Part shown: positions 14,805 through 20,904 of the stretch, one piece after another | Layout of the letters: every line of letters starts with the position of its first letter | Position numbering within the stretch: position 1 is the stretch's first letter | Assembly (NCBI GenBank): GCA_002840755.1 | Contig: PHBZ01000053.1 | Coordinates: forward strand, 1 to 32,642 | Source: Chloroflexi bacterium HGW-Chloroflexi-10 | GTDB lineage: Bacteria > Chloroflexota > Anaerolineae > Anaerolineales > Anaerolineaceae | Length of the DNA: 32,642 bases | Reading direction: 5' to 3' | Position numbers and translations under genes: made by a program | The notes under the pieces: model-generated | The model's database searches: none | Seen by the model: only the letters and a program-made list of their open reading frames with translations | Told to the model about the DNA's origin: nothing

Positions 14805-15218
14805 ATGAGTCAAAATCCGGAAAAAGATGAGCAATCAAATCCCTGGCCAAAGGGGATCAGCGCCATCACACTGTTTGTTGAAGACCTGGAGACCGCGAAA
14901 CAGTTCTATCAGACGGTCTTCGGTCTGCCGGTGTTCTATGAGGACCCCAACTCGAGCGTATTTAAGTTTGGGGAAACACTGATAAATCTGCTAAAAATCT
15001 CGGAAGCGGATGAACTTATTCAGCCCGCAAAGGTGGCCGGCCCTGAGAGTGGAACCCGTATGGTGTTTACCATAACAGTGGATGATGTGGATGCCGCCTG
15101 CGCACAGCTAACCGCGCGCGGCGTGGTACTGTTGAACGGCCCAATGGACCGGCCCTGGGGCATCCGTACCGCCAGCTTCAAAGACCCCGGCGGCTATATC
15201 TGGGAGATCGCCAGATAG
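14805..15218 (+). CDS. VOC-family (glyoxalase/bleomycin-resistance-like) protein
   Basis: This 137-aa single VOC module has two beta-alpha-beta-beta-beta halves. The first (about 18-65) reads ISAITLFVEDLETAKQFYQTVFGLPVFYED...FGETLINLL. The second (about 82-136) reads TRMVFTITVDDVDAACAQLTARGV...WGIRTASFKDPGGYIWEIA. The C-terminal DPGGYIWEI carries the usual metal-ligand Glu. Members are metal-dependent lyases, dioxygenases or antibiotic-binding proteins; the substrate is not predictable. GGAGG precedes ATG. Its 3' part is duplicated in the chimeric remnant at 16261-16390. Confidence 0.85.
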   Translation: MSQNPEKDEQSNPWPKGISAITLFVEDLETAKQFYQTVFGLPVFYEDPNSSVFKFGETLINLLKISEADELIQPAKVAGPESGTRMVFTITVDDVDAACAQLTARGVVLLNGPMDRPWGIRTASFKDPGGYIWEIAR

Positions 15219-15386
15219 TCCGGGGAGTCTTATATTATTGCTGGTCATTATTTGAATCTGTTTTTAATTATCGGCATGATTTTAGGATTTATTTTCCGTT
15301 GACTTTAATTTGAAAATCAGCATTTCAATGCGCTTGCCACCGCCTTTAAATTTGTAGCCAAACACTTTTTACCGCAATCCAATCAA

Positions 15387-15395
15387 TGCTATACT
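15387..15395 (+). promoter_or_regulatory. Extended -10 promoter for the downstream lipoprotein
   Basis: TGCTATACT is an extended -10 (TGn plus TATACT). The upstream T-rich TTTACC (15368-15373) could be a weak -35. The same TGCTATACT core occurs on the minus strand in the 21-bp repeats at 18866 and 31012. The rest of the 295-bp gap (15219-15513) shows nothing coding. Confidence 0.45.
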
Positions 15396-15513
15396 TACCC
15401 CTGACAAACAGAAAAAATTTTGTTCAGGGAGATAACCTCGCGGATTTCCGGAATAGCATGCCTTACTGATATGCTTTTGGTAATAATGCGGCCTGAGGGA
15501 AGAATAAAAATCT

Positions 15514-16194
15514 ATGAAAACAAGAGCCATAGTCATAGCATTATTCACAGCTTTTATCATAGCTTCATGTACACCATCGGTTACAGTTATTCCAACCGAA
15601 ACTCCCTTACCTACAAATACAGCGTTACTGACCCTGACTGCCGAGCCGTCTTTATCCCCAACGACCCTGCCTACCCATTTCCCTTCGCCTTTACCAGAAG
15701 ATTTAGAAACAGCACCCACTGGCTTTTCATGGAAACTTATACCTGAGTATAAGGTAGCCATTTTAGTTCCCGATGGTTGGTTTCTTAAACAAACAGATGT
15801 ATTTGATGTGAATATTGTCGGGCAGATTGATATATCTCAAAAAAACTTTGATGAAAATGGAAAGTATTCCATTGGAATGGCAGTTACAGCATTTGTTTCA
15901 GACGATCCTGATTTGTTTACAGAAAGCCTTATAACTGATTTTGCCAACGCAAATACAACGACGAAAATAATTGACACTTGGGACTCAGAAATTAACACAC
16001 ATAATGTCCAACATATGAAAATTCAGGCGTTCTTACTAGACGAAACTGAACCTGACAAAACTATTCAATACTCATTCATTATTTCCGATAGTTGGGTTCA
16101 TTTGGTAGTTTTTAAAAGTCCAACTTCTATTTGGGAACAAGTAGCAGGGGATTTTTCTATTATGCTCGATTATGCAACTGTTTTTACCGAATGA
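15514..16194 (+). CDS. Putative lipoprotein with a Thr/Pro-rich stalk
   Basis: This 226-aa protein has a lipoprotein signal (MKTRAIVIALFTAFIIASC, lipobox IASC with Cys19). A stalk rich in Pro and Thr follows (about 20-65, for example IPTETPLPTNTALLTLTAEP). The globular domain (about 66-226) reads GFSWKLIPEYKVAILVPDGWFLK at its start and AGDFSIMLDYATVF at its end, vaguely like a PsbP/Mog1-type fold (weak inference). It is AT-richer than the genes on its left. The Shine-Dalgarno is weak (GAGGGAAG, a long spacing). Function is unknown. Confidence 0.75.
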   Translation: MKTRAIVIALFTAFIIASCTPSVTVIPTETPLPTNTALLTLTAEPSLSPTTLPTHFPSPLPEDLETAPTGFSWKLIPEYKVAILVPDGWFLKQTDVFDVNIVGQIDISQKNFDENGKYSIGMAVTAFVSDDPDLFTESLITDFANANTTTKIIDTWDSEINTHNVQHMKIQAFLLDETEPDKTIQYSFIISDSWVHLVVFKSPTSIWEQVAGDFSIMLDYATVFTE

Positions 16195-16260
16195 CTTTAT
16201 GTTTTGTTTAGTAATACACGAAATTTAATTCAATTGCACCATCTCCCTCAACCGCGTGTC

Positions 16261-16390
16261 AGTTCTGGCAGTTAGCGCAAGCTGGCTAATGATCTGTCAG
16301 CACTACAATCCGAACCAGCGTGCGCGGCGTGGTACTGGTGAACGGCCCAATGGACCGGCCCTGGGAGTCTTATATAACTGCCGTTAATTT
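16261..16390. pseudogene. Chimeric remnant: 3' end of an SQR-like gene joined to the 3' end of a VOC gene
   Basis: Bases 16261-16328 match 16997-17064, the 3' end and downstream flank of the SQR-like gene. Read on the minus strand they still encode RRARWFGL plus stop, with differences at synonymous sites. Bases 16321-16365 match the VOC gene at about 15114-15159 and on the plus strand still encode GVVLVNGPMDRPW. From 16364 the sequence jumps to the VOC 3' flank (GAGTCTTATAT, as at 15226). The first joint falls in a shared GCGCGGCG, suggesting microhomology-mediated rearrangement. Confidence 0.85.
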
Positions 16391-16437
16391 AACCCGCTTT
16401 TGAATTTAAAGATGCAGCAGCTATTGCAGAAAAATCA

Positions 16438-16965
16438 CTACGAGACAATCACATCCTCATGCAAAATAGCGTAAATCTCAACATCCTGGTGCAAACCCTT
16501 GTTATACCATGCCCCGCGCGCTGTGCCTTCGTGTCGAAAACCGCATTTCTCGGCAAGCCGGCGTGATGCCAGGTTATCCGGATGAATGACTAACCTGATC
16601 CGGTTGACCTGCTTGGTCTCGAACAGGTAACGCACCAGCAAGTTAACGGCTTCGGTTGCCACACCTTTGCCACGCTGTTCGGATGTGTAGACCTGATAGG
16701 AGAGTTCGTACTCATCCAGATAATTGACAGTCTTGAAGAATTCGATGTGCCCCAGAATCTCATCCTGTGGAGAAACTATAATGAGCATGCCGTCATCTTT
16801 GCTCCAAAAGCCTGTCTCTTGGAATTGCTTATGGAAAACGGGTTGGGCGAGAACGCCGCGCGGAAAGTAGTCGCCTCGATTATCGATGTCAAGATGATAG
16901 GTGTAAAGCGGATCGAGATCAATTTCCCGCACGGGACGGAGGGTAATAGTTTTGCCTTTGAGCAT
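16438..16965 (-). CDS. GNAT-family N-acetyltransferase (RimJ/RimL-like)
   Basis: This 175-aa GNAT starts KGKTITLRPVREIDLDPLY. Core strands are DEILGHIEFF and ELSYQVYTSEQRGKGVATEAV, which carries the acetyl-CoA loop QRGKGVA. It ends NRIRLVIHPDNLASRRLAEKCGFRHEGTARG...VEIYAIL, the layout of the RimJ/RimL-type group. These acetylate protein N-termini, amino acids or antibiotics; the acceptor is unknown. AAAGGAGAATGCC precedes ATG 16965. It follows the SQR-like gene on the same strand. Confidence 0.88.
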   Translation of the reverse strand: MLKGKTITLRPVREIDLDPLYTYHLDIDNRGDYFPRGVLAQPVFHKQFQETGFWSKDDGMLIIVSPQDEILGHIEFFKTVNYLDEYELSYQVYTSEQRGKGVATEAVNLLVRYLFETKQVNRIRLVIHPDNLASRRLAEKCGFRHEGTARGAWYNKGLHQDVEIYAILHEDVIVS

Positions 16966-17038
16966 GGCATTCTCCTTTCTGCGGATTAGCTCATTAAGTT
17001 CTGGCTGTTAGCGCAAGCGGGCTAACGATCTGCCGGCG

Positions 17039-18172
17039 CTACAATCCAAACCAGCGGGCGCGGCGGCTGGAGCCAAAATGCTGCTTTTCGCCAACCAGGG
17101 CAATCGAAGGTTCCATGAAGCTTCCCGTCGGCGGTCCGGCCAGGAACTCCACGTCCACGCGCCCAACCCGTTCTTCTCCAAACTCAACGTAGCAGGAACC
17201 TGTTCCTCTGTATGCCGCTGGTTCAGTGCTGCCCCGTACCCCGGCGATGATTTCTTCCGCCACAGTCCGCGCAGCGCCTTCAGCGAATACGCCAGCCTTT
17301 GGTGTTCCAACGCTTGTCACGTCACCGATAGCATATACGCCGGGAAATCGCGTCTTGAGATTCTTTGGATCAACCGGGATCCAGCCATCCACAGTCATGC
17401 CACTGGCCGCTACCACCGCGGGCACGCAATGCTTCGGGATACCCAGGAACAAGTCGTAAGGCATCTCACTCTTATCGTCAAGGATGGCCACCCGGCGTGC
17501 CGGATCAAGCGCATGCACCAGGCGATCCGGGACAAAGCCAATCCCCCGCTCGGCGAAGGCGGCAAGGATAGCCTGGGATGTCGCAGGCGATGGTGGTATG
17601 GGGATGCCAAAGGGCATAACCAGGCTGATTTCGCAGGCGGCGCGCACGCCGCGTATCGTAAGATAGTCGTGCAGCAGCAATGCGGCTTCGCTCGGGGCGG
17701 GCGGGCATTTGAAGGGTGTTGCGGTAATGCCAACGATCGCGTGGCCTTTGGAGAAGGAGGGCAGCACCTCTCGCAGGCGCTCGGCGCCGGCAAAAGAATA
17801 AAACTCGTTGCCGCCTTCGCTGAGCCCCGGTGTGGCGCTTTGGTCGTAATCAGCGCCAAGTGCAATCACCAGTACGTCGGCATCGTAAATTCCATTGTTG
17901 GTTGTAACGCGGCGTGCTTCAGGGTCAATTGCCGTAACAACTTCCTGAAGAAAACGTACACCCGGCTTCACGATGTTCCGGTAAGCCAGGCGTACAGCCT
18001 CTGGCGTCTGACGGCCAAACATCACATCAAGCTTTGAGAAGCCGAAGAAAAAGGTGTCGCTCTTATCGATCAGCGTCAAATCGAGATTGTCGCCAATTGT
18101 CTCGGACAGTATCGAACTGAGTTCGAGCCCGCCGAAACCCGCACCCAGGACAATCACGCTTAGTTTCATCAT
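17039..18172 (-). CDS. FAD/NAD(P)-binding oxidoreductase, sulfide:quinone-reductase-like
   Basis: This 377-aa two-dinucleotide-binding-fold flavoprotein has an N-terminal FAD motif (VIVLGAGFGGLELSSIL, 6-22), the central ATPFKCPPAPSEAALLL with Cys156 and the C-terminal FAD segment GVYAIGDVTSVGTPKAGVFAEGAA (278-301). KCPPAP-type segments and Cys249 (IPKHCVPAV) resemble the SQR/FCSD group. Only two of the usual redox cysteines are clearly placed, so sulfide oxidation is not assured and an NADH-type role is possible. The start has tandem ATGs (18172, 18169) after AAAAGGAGATAA. It overlaps the upstream membrane-protein stop (ATGATGA), so the two are coupled. The C-terminus GSSRRARWFGL is also preserved in the chimeric remnant at 16261. 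Confidence 0.85.
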   Translation of the reverse strand: MMKLSVIVLGAGFGGLELSSILSETIGDNLDLTLIDKSDTFFFGFSKLDVMFGRQTPEAVRLAYRNIVKPGVRFLQEVVTAIDPEARRVTTNNGIYDADVLVIALGADYDQSATPGLSEGGNEFYSFAGAERLREVLPSFSKGHAIVGITATPFKCPPAPSEAALLLHDYLTIRGVRAACEISLVMPFGIPIPPSPATSQAILAAFAERGIGFVPDRLVHALDPARRVAILDDKSEMPYDLFLGIPKHCVPAVVAASGMTVDGWIPVDPKNLKTRFPGVYAIGDVTSVGTPKAGVFAEGAARTVAEEIIAGVRGSTEPAAYRGTGSCYVEFGEERVGRVDVEFLAGPPTGSFMEPSIALVGEKQHFGSSRRARWFGL

Positions 18173-18705
18173 TTATCTCCTTTTGCTTCAAACAGACCTG
18201 GATTATATTCTTTCAACAAACTGCCTAACTGCTCTTTTTCCCAATTCCAGCCAAAGTGCAATAAAGGAATAAATTGATCGTATGGCGGCTGTGGTTTATT
18301 CAGTATCTGGGGGCTATTGCAGTCTACCTTTCCGCCCTTCAATTTCAGTCCTTCCCCAACTTGGGACCCTGGTAATCTTTTAATTGATTCCACATCCTCC
18401 CAGGTAGCAAAAATGCTGTAACCAGGTGTATGGTAGTCAATTCCGTTTGGCGCTACGACAAGCCTGGTGTAACGGGCCTGCCCATAAAAGTGAAAAGCAA
18501 CTGCAATGCAAAGGATGAACGCGCATAATCCGAATAGAAACAAGCTTCCTTGTGACCAACCTGAAGGATTATCACTGTGAGGCACGATCAGAGCAGATGC
18601 TGCCATAAACCCCGCCCCCATTGCAAAAACCAGACAAACCAATGCGCTCAAATATAACCAAAAAGGATTATGTAGAAAAAAAGTGGTGGGCTTTGAACTC
18701 ATCAT
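18169..18705 (-). CDS. Two-TM membrane protein with a cytoplasmic PH-like domain
   Basis: This 178-aa protein has two hydrophobic helices (about 14-42 FWLYLSALVCLVFAMGAGFM and about 52-72 SLFLFGLCAFILCIAVAFHF). A soluble domain follows with TRLVVAPNGIDYHTPGYSIFATWEDVESIKRL, a pattern reminiscent of bacterial PH-like membrane proteins. It is translationally coupled to the SQR-like gene (4-nt overlap). Tandem ATGs occur at 18705 and 18702 with no Shine-Dalgarno. Function is unknown; the coupling suggests it works with, or anchors, the flavoprotein (inference). Confidence 0.75.
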   Translation of the reverse strand: MMSSKPTTFFLHNPFWLYLSALVCLVFAMGAGFMAASALIVPHSDNPSGWSQGSLFLFGLCAFILCIAVAFHFYGQARYTRLVVAPNGIDYHTPGYSIFATWEDVESIKRLPGSQVGEGLKLKGGKVDCNSPQILNKPQPPYDQFIPLLHFGWNWEKEQLGSLLKEYNPGLFEAKGDK

Positions 18706-18827
18706 GACTTAATCTGATATGTGCGGCTAATGATTGCAACGCGAGGGGAAGCAGCAGAAGGTAGGAAACGCTGCAAATTTGCACTATGGATGAACCTCAA
18801 AGCGGGTTGATTCAGTGAAATTAAGAG

Positions 18828-18852
18828 TTAACCTACCCACTTCATGCAAATT
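18828..18852 (-). repeat. 25-bp intergenic repeat, copy A
   Basis: Read on the minus strand it starts AATTTGCATGAAGTGGGTAGG and ends GTTAA. It matches 20690-20714 (plus strand) at about 21 of 25 positions. A shared 13-bp GGATGAACCTCAA lies nearby (18788-18800, and inverted at 20822-20834), so both regions may derive from one larger element. The 258-bp gap 18706-18963 also holds the promoter-like repeat at 18866. Confidence 0.55.
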
Positions 18853-18865
18853 GATCGGTTAAATG

Positions 18866-18886
18866 AGTATAGCACCGGTTGGTTTT
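18866..18886 (-). promoter_or_regulatory. 21-bp dispersed promoter-like repeat, copy 1
   Basis: Read on the minus strand it contains AACCAACCGG followed by TGCTATACT, an extended -10 box. It is identical over 21 bp to 31012-31032. Its orientation would drive the PH-like membrane protein/SQR/GNAT genes, with a leader of about 155 nt. Confidence 0.55.
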
Positions 18887-18963
18887 GACAAGGAATTTAA
18901 GGTATAAGCATGGCATGCAGCGTGGTATGCTCCTTCAGCACAAAGCCGAAAGGCATACGTTAT

Positions 18964-19389
18964 CTACACTGTGTATCGCTTGTTCCAACTGTCGGGGAAG
19001 GTAAGCCCATTTCCATAAACAAAACGAATAAGCTGCCCGTGATGCTGGACTTCATGTTCAAGGAGATCGAATGCAAGTTCAGCCTGTGCTTCAGTCAAAT
19101 CTGCGAAGTCGATTTCGTTTAATCGTTTATGCGCTGCTTCCAATGCGGCAAGCACGGATTGCTTAACCCGCGGTGTTGTCAGGCTGCAAGAGAAGCCCTG
19201 CCATCCGCCCGTTTCGATTGCTGTAATATAGCTTTCACGGGCGCCAACGATGCACCACAACTGACCCGCAATTCGGTTGGATGGCAGGTCCGGTAAATCC
19301 AGGCTCAAGGAAACTTCATCGAGATGGTTTACAAGATCGTGTGTTAGTTTGAATGACCGCTCTAATTTCGACTTTAGTTGTTGGCTCAT
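18964..19389 (-). CDS. DinB-superfamily four-helix protein
   Basis: This 141-aa protein is mostly helical and ends with LLEHEVQHHGQLIRFVYGNGLTFPDSW (about 109-135), a signature of the DinB/YfiT-like fold where His residues bind a metal. An early helix reads LKSKLERSFKLTHDLVNHL. The usual first His of the metal triad is not obvious (IAGQLWCIVGARESYI). ATG 19389 has AAGGAGAAAAAG directly upstream; the longer in-frame start at 19416 would bury this site. It follows LuxR-DUF805 on the same strand, 95 bp downstream. DinB proteins often act as thiol transferases; the activity here is unknown. Confidence 0.8.
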   Translation of the reverse strand: MSQQLKSKLERSFKLTHDLVNHLDEVSLSLDLPDLPSNRIAGQLWCIVGARESYITAIETGGWQGFSCSLTTPRVKQSVLAALEAAHKRLNEIDFADLTEAQAELAFDLLEHEVQHHGQLIRFVYGNGLTFPDSWNKRYTV

Positions 19390-19484
19390 CTTTTTCTCCT
19401 TAACCTTATTAATCAATGATTGGCGATGTCGCTCGCGTAGGGCATATCTGCTGAAGGGCAGATGGTTGCTTCAAACTATATCAA

Positions 19485-20195
19485 TCACGCCGGAAGTGTA
19501 TCGTCTGGCAGCGGGCTCGTAGGCGGCAGTGCCCACCAAAACCCTAACATAATGATGCCGCCAACCGGAACCAGCAGGTACAATTGCAACCATGCGCTCT
19601 TGCCGCTGTCACGCAGCCGGCGCGACCCCGCTGCCAATAGCGGCAGCAGCACCGCAATCAGGAATATGCTGCCCAGAGTCTCGCTTATGTACACTAACGC
19701 CGCGGTAACCAGCGTGATGAACAGCATAAACCACCAGAACTCTGCGCGTGTTGCTCGTCCATTAAAATCCGCGTATTTTGTGAAACAAACGCGAATCGAT
19801 TCAAAGAATGTCATCGGGTTACCTTCGCTGTGGGCATTTGAATTCAGAGTACTTTTCATTTTTAACTCCTTGCCGAATGTAGAGACTGTTTCTCTCAAAG
19901 ATGCGGCCCAATTCCGTAAATTGAACCTGTCTCTATTTTCAGCGACTTCTCCCTTGTCCGCAACTGTGGAAAACCCTGGTTTTTCGGCTTCGAGCCTGTC
20001 AGCGGAGTTCCCCAGCTTCACAACCAGTTCTATTCTGGAACTTACTTGTAACTTGGTGTAAATGTTTTTCAAATGGAATTCAACTGTGCGCTCAGAAATA
20101 CTCAGCGATGTGGCAATTAACTTATTGCTTTTTCCTTCTAGCAGAAGGTTTACCACTTCCCATTCACGGTTGCTCAATTGATTAAATTGTGCCAT
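19485..20195 (-). CDS. LuxR-type HTH fused to a DUF805 membrane domain
   Basis: This 236-aa protein has an N-terminal LuxR/GerE HTH (about 5-65: LSNREWEVVNLLLEGKSNK, ISERTVEFHLKNIYTKL). A variable linker (about 66-125) follows, then a DUF805 domain (about 128-225) starting FFESIRVCFTKYADFNGRATRAEFWWF, with several hydrophobic helices and the LAAGSRRLRDSGKSAW motif typical of DUF805. It is therefore a membrane-anchored transcription factor without a receiver domain. The HTH lies at the N-terminus, the reverse of most LuxR-family regulators. AAAGGAAAG precedes ATG. It lies 27 bp after the DUF1905 gene, so the two are likely co-transcribed. Target and signal are unknown. Confidence 0.85.
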   Translation of the reverse strand: MAQFNQLSNREWEVVNLLLEGKSNKLIATSLSISERTVEFHLKNIYTKLQVSSRIELVVKLGNSADRLEAEKPGFSTVADKGEVAENRDRFNLRNWAASLRETVSTFGKELKMKSTLNSNAHSEGNPMTFFESIRVCFTKYADFNGRATRAEFWWFMLFITLVTAALVYISETLGSIFLIAVLLPLLAAGSRRLRDSGKSAWLQLYLLVPVGGIIMLGFWWALPPTSPLPDDTLPA

Positions 20196-20222
20196 TGAAA
20201 CTTTCCTTTTGTTTACTGGTCT

Positions 20223-20507
20223 TCAACCAACTGCGAGTTGAATGGAGACACGATCGCCCACTTCAAGATTTTCAGAATTTTGTACAATCATTTTGATGGG
20301 CACAAGATAGCGGCCATCCTTGGGGAACAGGGAAGTCTTCCATTCGGTGTCACCAATCCTTACGTGGACCGGGATTACATCCCAGCCATAGCTGACCATG
20401 CCTGAGATCGCTTTTATATTCTGGCTCGGCTCTTCCGGGACAGCAACGAAGAGAAAGGGGGCCGGACCGCGCCAATAGATAATTTCACCTTCGAACTCGA
20501 TAACCAT
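20223..20507 (-). CDS. DUF1905 family protein
   Basis: This 94-aa beta-rich protein matches DUF1905: FEGEIIYWRGPAPFLFVAVPEE, VSYGWDVIPVHVRIGDTEWKTSLFPKDGRYLVPIK, ending LEVGDRVSIQL. This small family is often fused or adjacent to YdeI/OmdA-type or DUF1801-type genes. Function is unknown. CCGGAGTTACAC precedes ATG. It is first in the run DUF1905, LuxR-DUF805, DinB. Confidence 0.85.
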   Translation of the reverse strand: MVIEFEGEIIYWRGPAPFLFVAVPEEPSQNIKAISGMVSYGWDVIPVHVRIGDTEWKTSLFPKDGRYLVPIKMIVQNSENLEVGDRVSIQLAVG

Positions 20508-20689
20508 GTGTAACTCCGGAAATAGAATTTGCCAAAATCCGTCCTCGCTTCAAACGGCCTATGGCTTTATTTTGTCGTGGCATTCAGAACCTTTCGCGCC
20601 TTTGGATATGGCATACTCCTGCTTACCTGCAAGCGGCTTAATTCCAAAACCGCCTGATGACTAATTATACGGAATTCCGAACCATTGCA

Positions 20690-20714
20690 AATTTGCGCGT
20701 AGTGGGTTGGTTAA
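20690..20714 (+). repeat. 25-bp intergenic repeat, copy B
   Basis: It starts AATTTGCGCGTAGTGGGTTGG and ends GTTAA. It matches the minus-strand reading of 18828-18852 at about 21 of 25 positions. A GCAAATTTGC palindrome overlaps its left end (20687-20696). Confidence 0.55.
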
Positions 20715-20839
20715 GGAAATCAGCGGGAATATAGCCTCACATTATGTAAATTTGGATGGGATGGTTAAAGTACGCGGCATGGCGGGGCGGGATTCTTATG
20801 GGTGTCTGAAGACAGTTTCGGTTGAGGTTCATCCTCCCC

Positions 20840-20882
20840 AAAAAAACACGCCGGACATGTTATCAAGAGCATGTCCGGCGTG
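20840..20882 (-). terminator. Intrinsic terminator of the LRR gene
   Basis: CACGCCGGACATG (20847-20859) and CATGTCCGGCGTG (20870-20882) form a perfect 13-bp stem with a 10-nt loop. On the minus strand it is followed by seven T (20840-20846), 22 bp past the LRR stop codon. Confidence 0.95.
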
Positions 20883-20904
20883 AAGAAGGACCCTGGTAAA
20901 AAAA

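Larger units (their letters stand above)
20508..20904. other. 397-bp intergenic region with a repeat and the LRR terminator
   Basis: No gene is seen. The region contains the 25-bp repeat copy B, an inverted copy of GGATGAACCTCAA (20822-20834) and the terminator of the LRR gene (20840-20882). No consensus promoter for the DUF1905 operon could be fixed. Confidence 0.6.

Noticed and set aside
16997..17040. attC-like GTTAGC...GCTAAC motifs near 16277 and 17008, and TGCCT...AGGCA near 28952
   Set aside because: The core boxes are in the wrong order or spacing for an attC site, no integrase is present, and the copies are explained by duplication of the SQR-like 3' end.
17078..18037. 319-codon plus-strand open frame opposite the SQR-like gene
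   Set aside because: It is a shadow of the flavoprotein gene, with odd composition and no Shine-Dalgarno.
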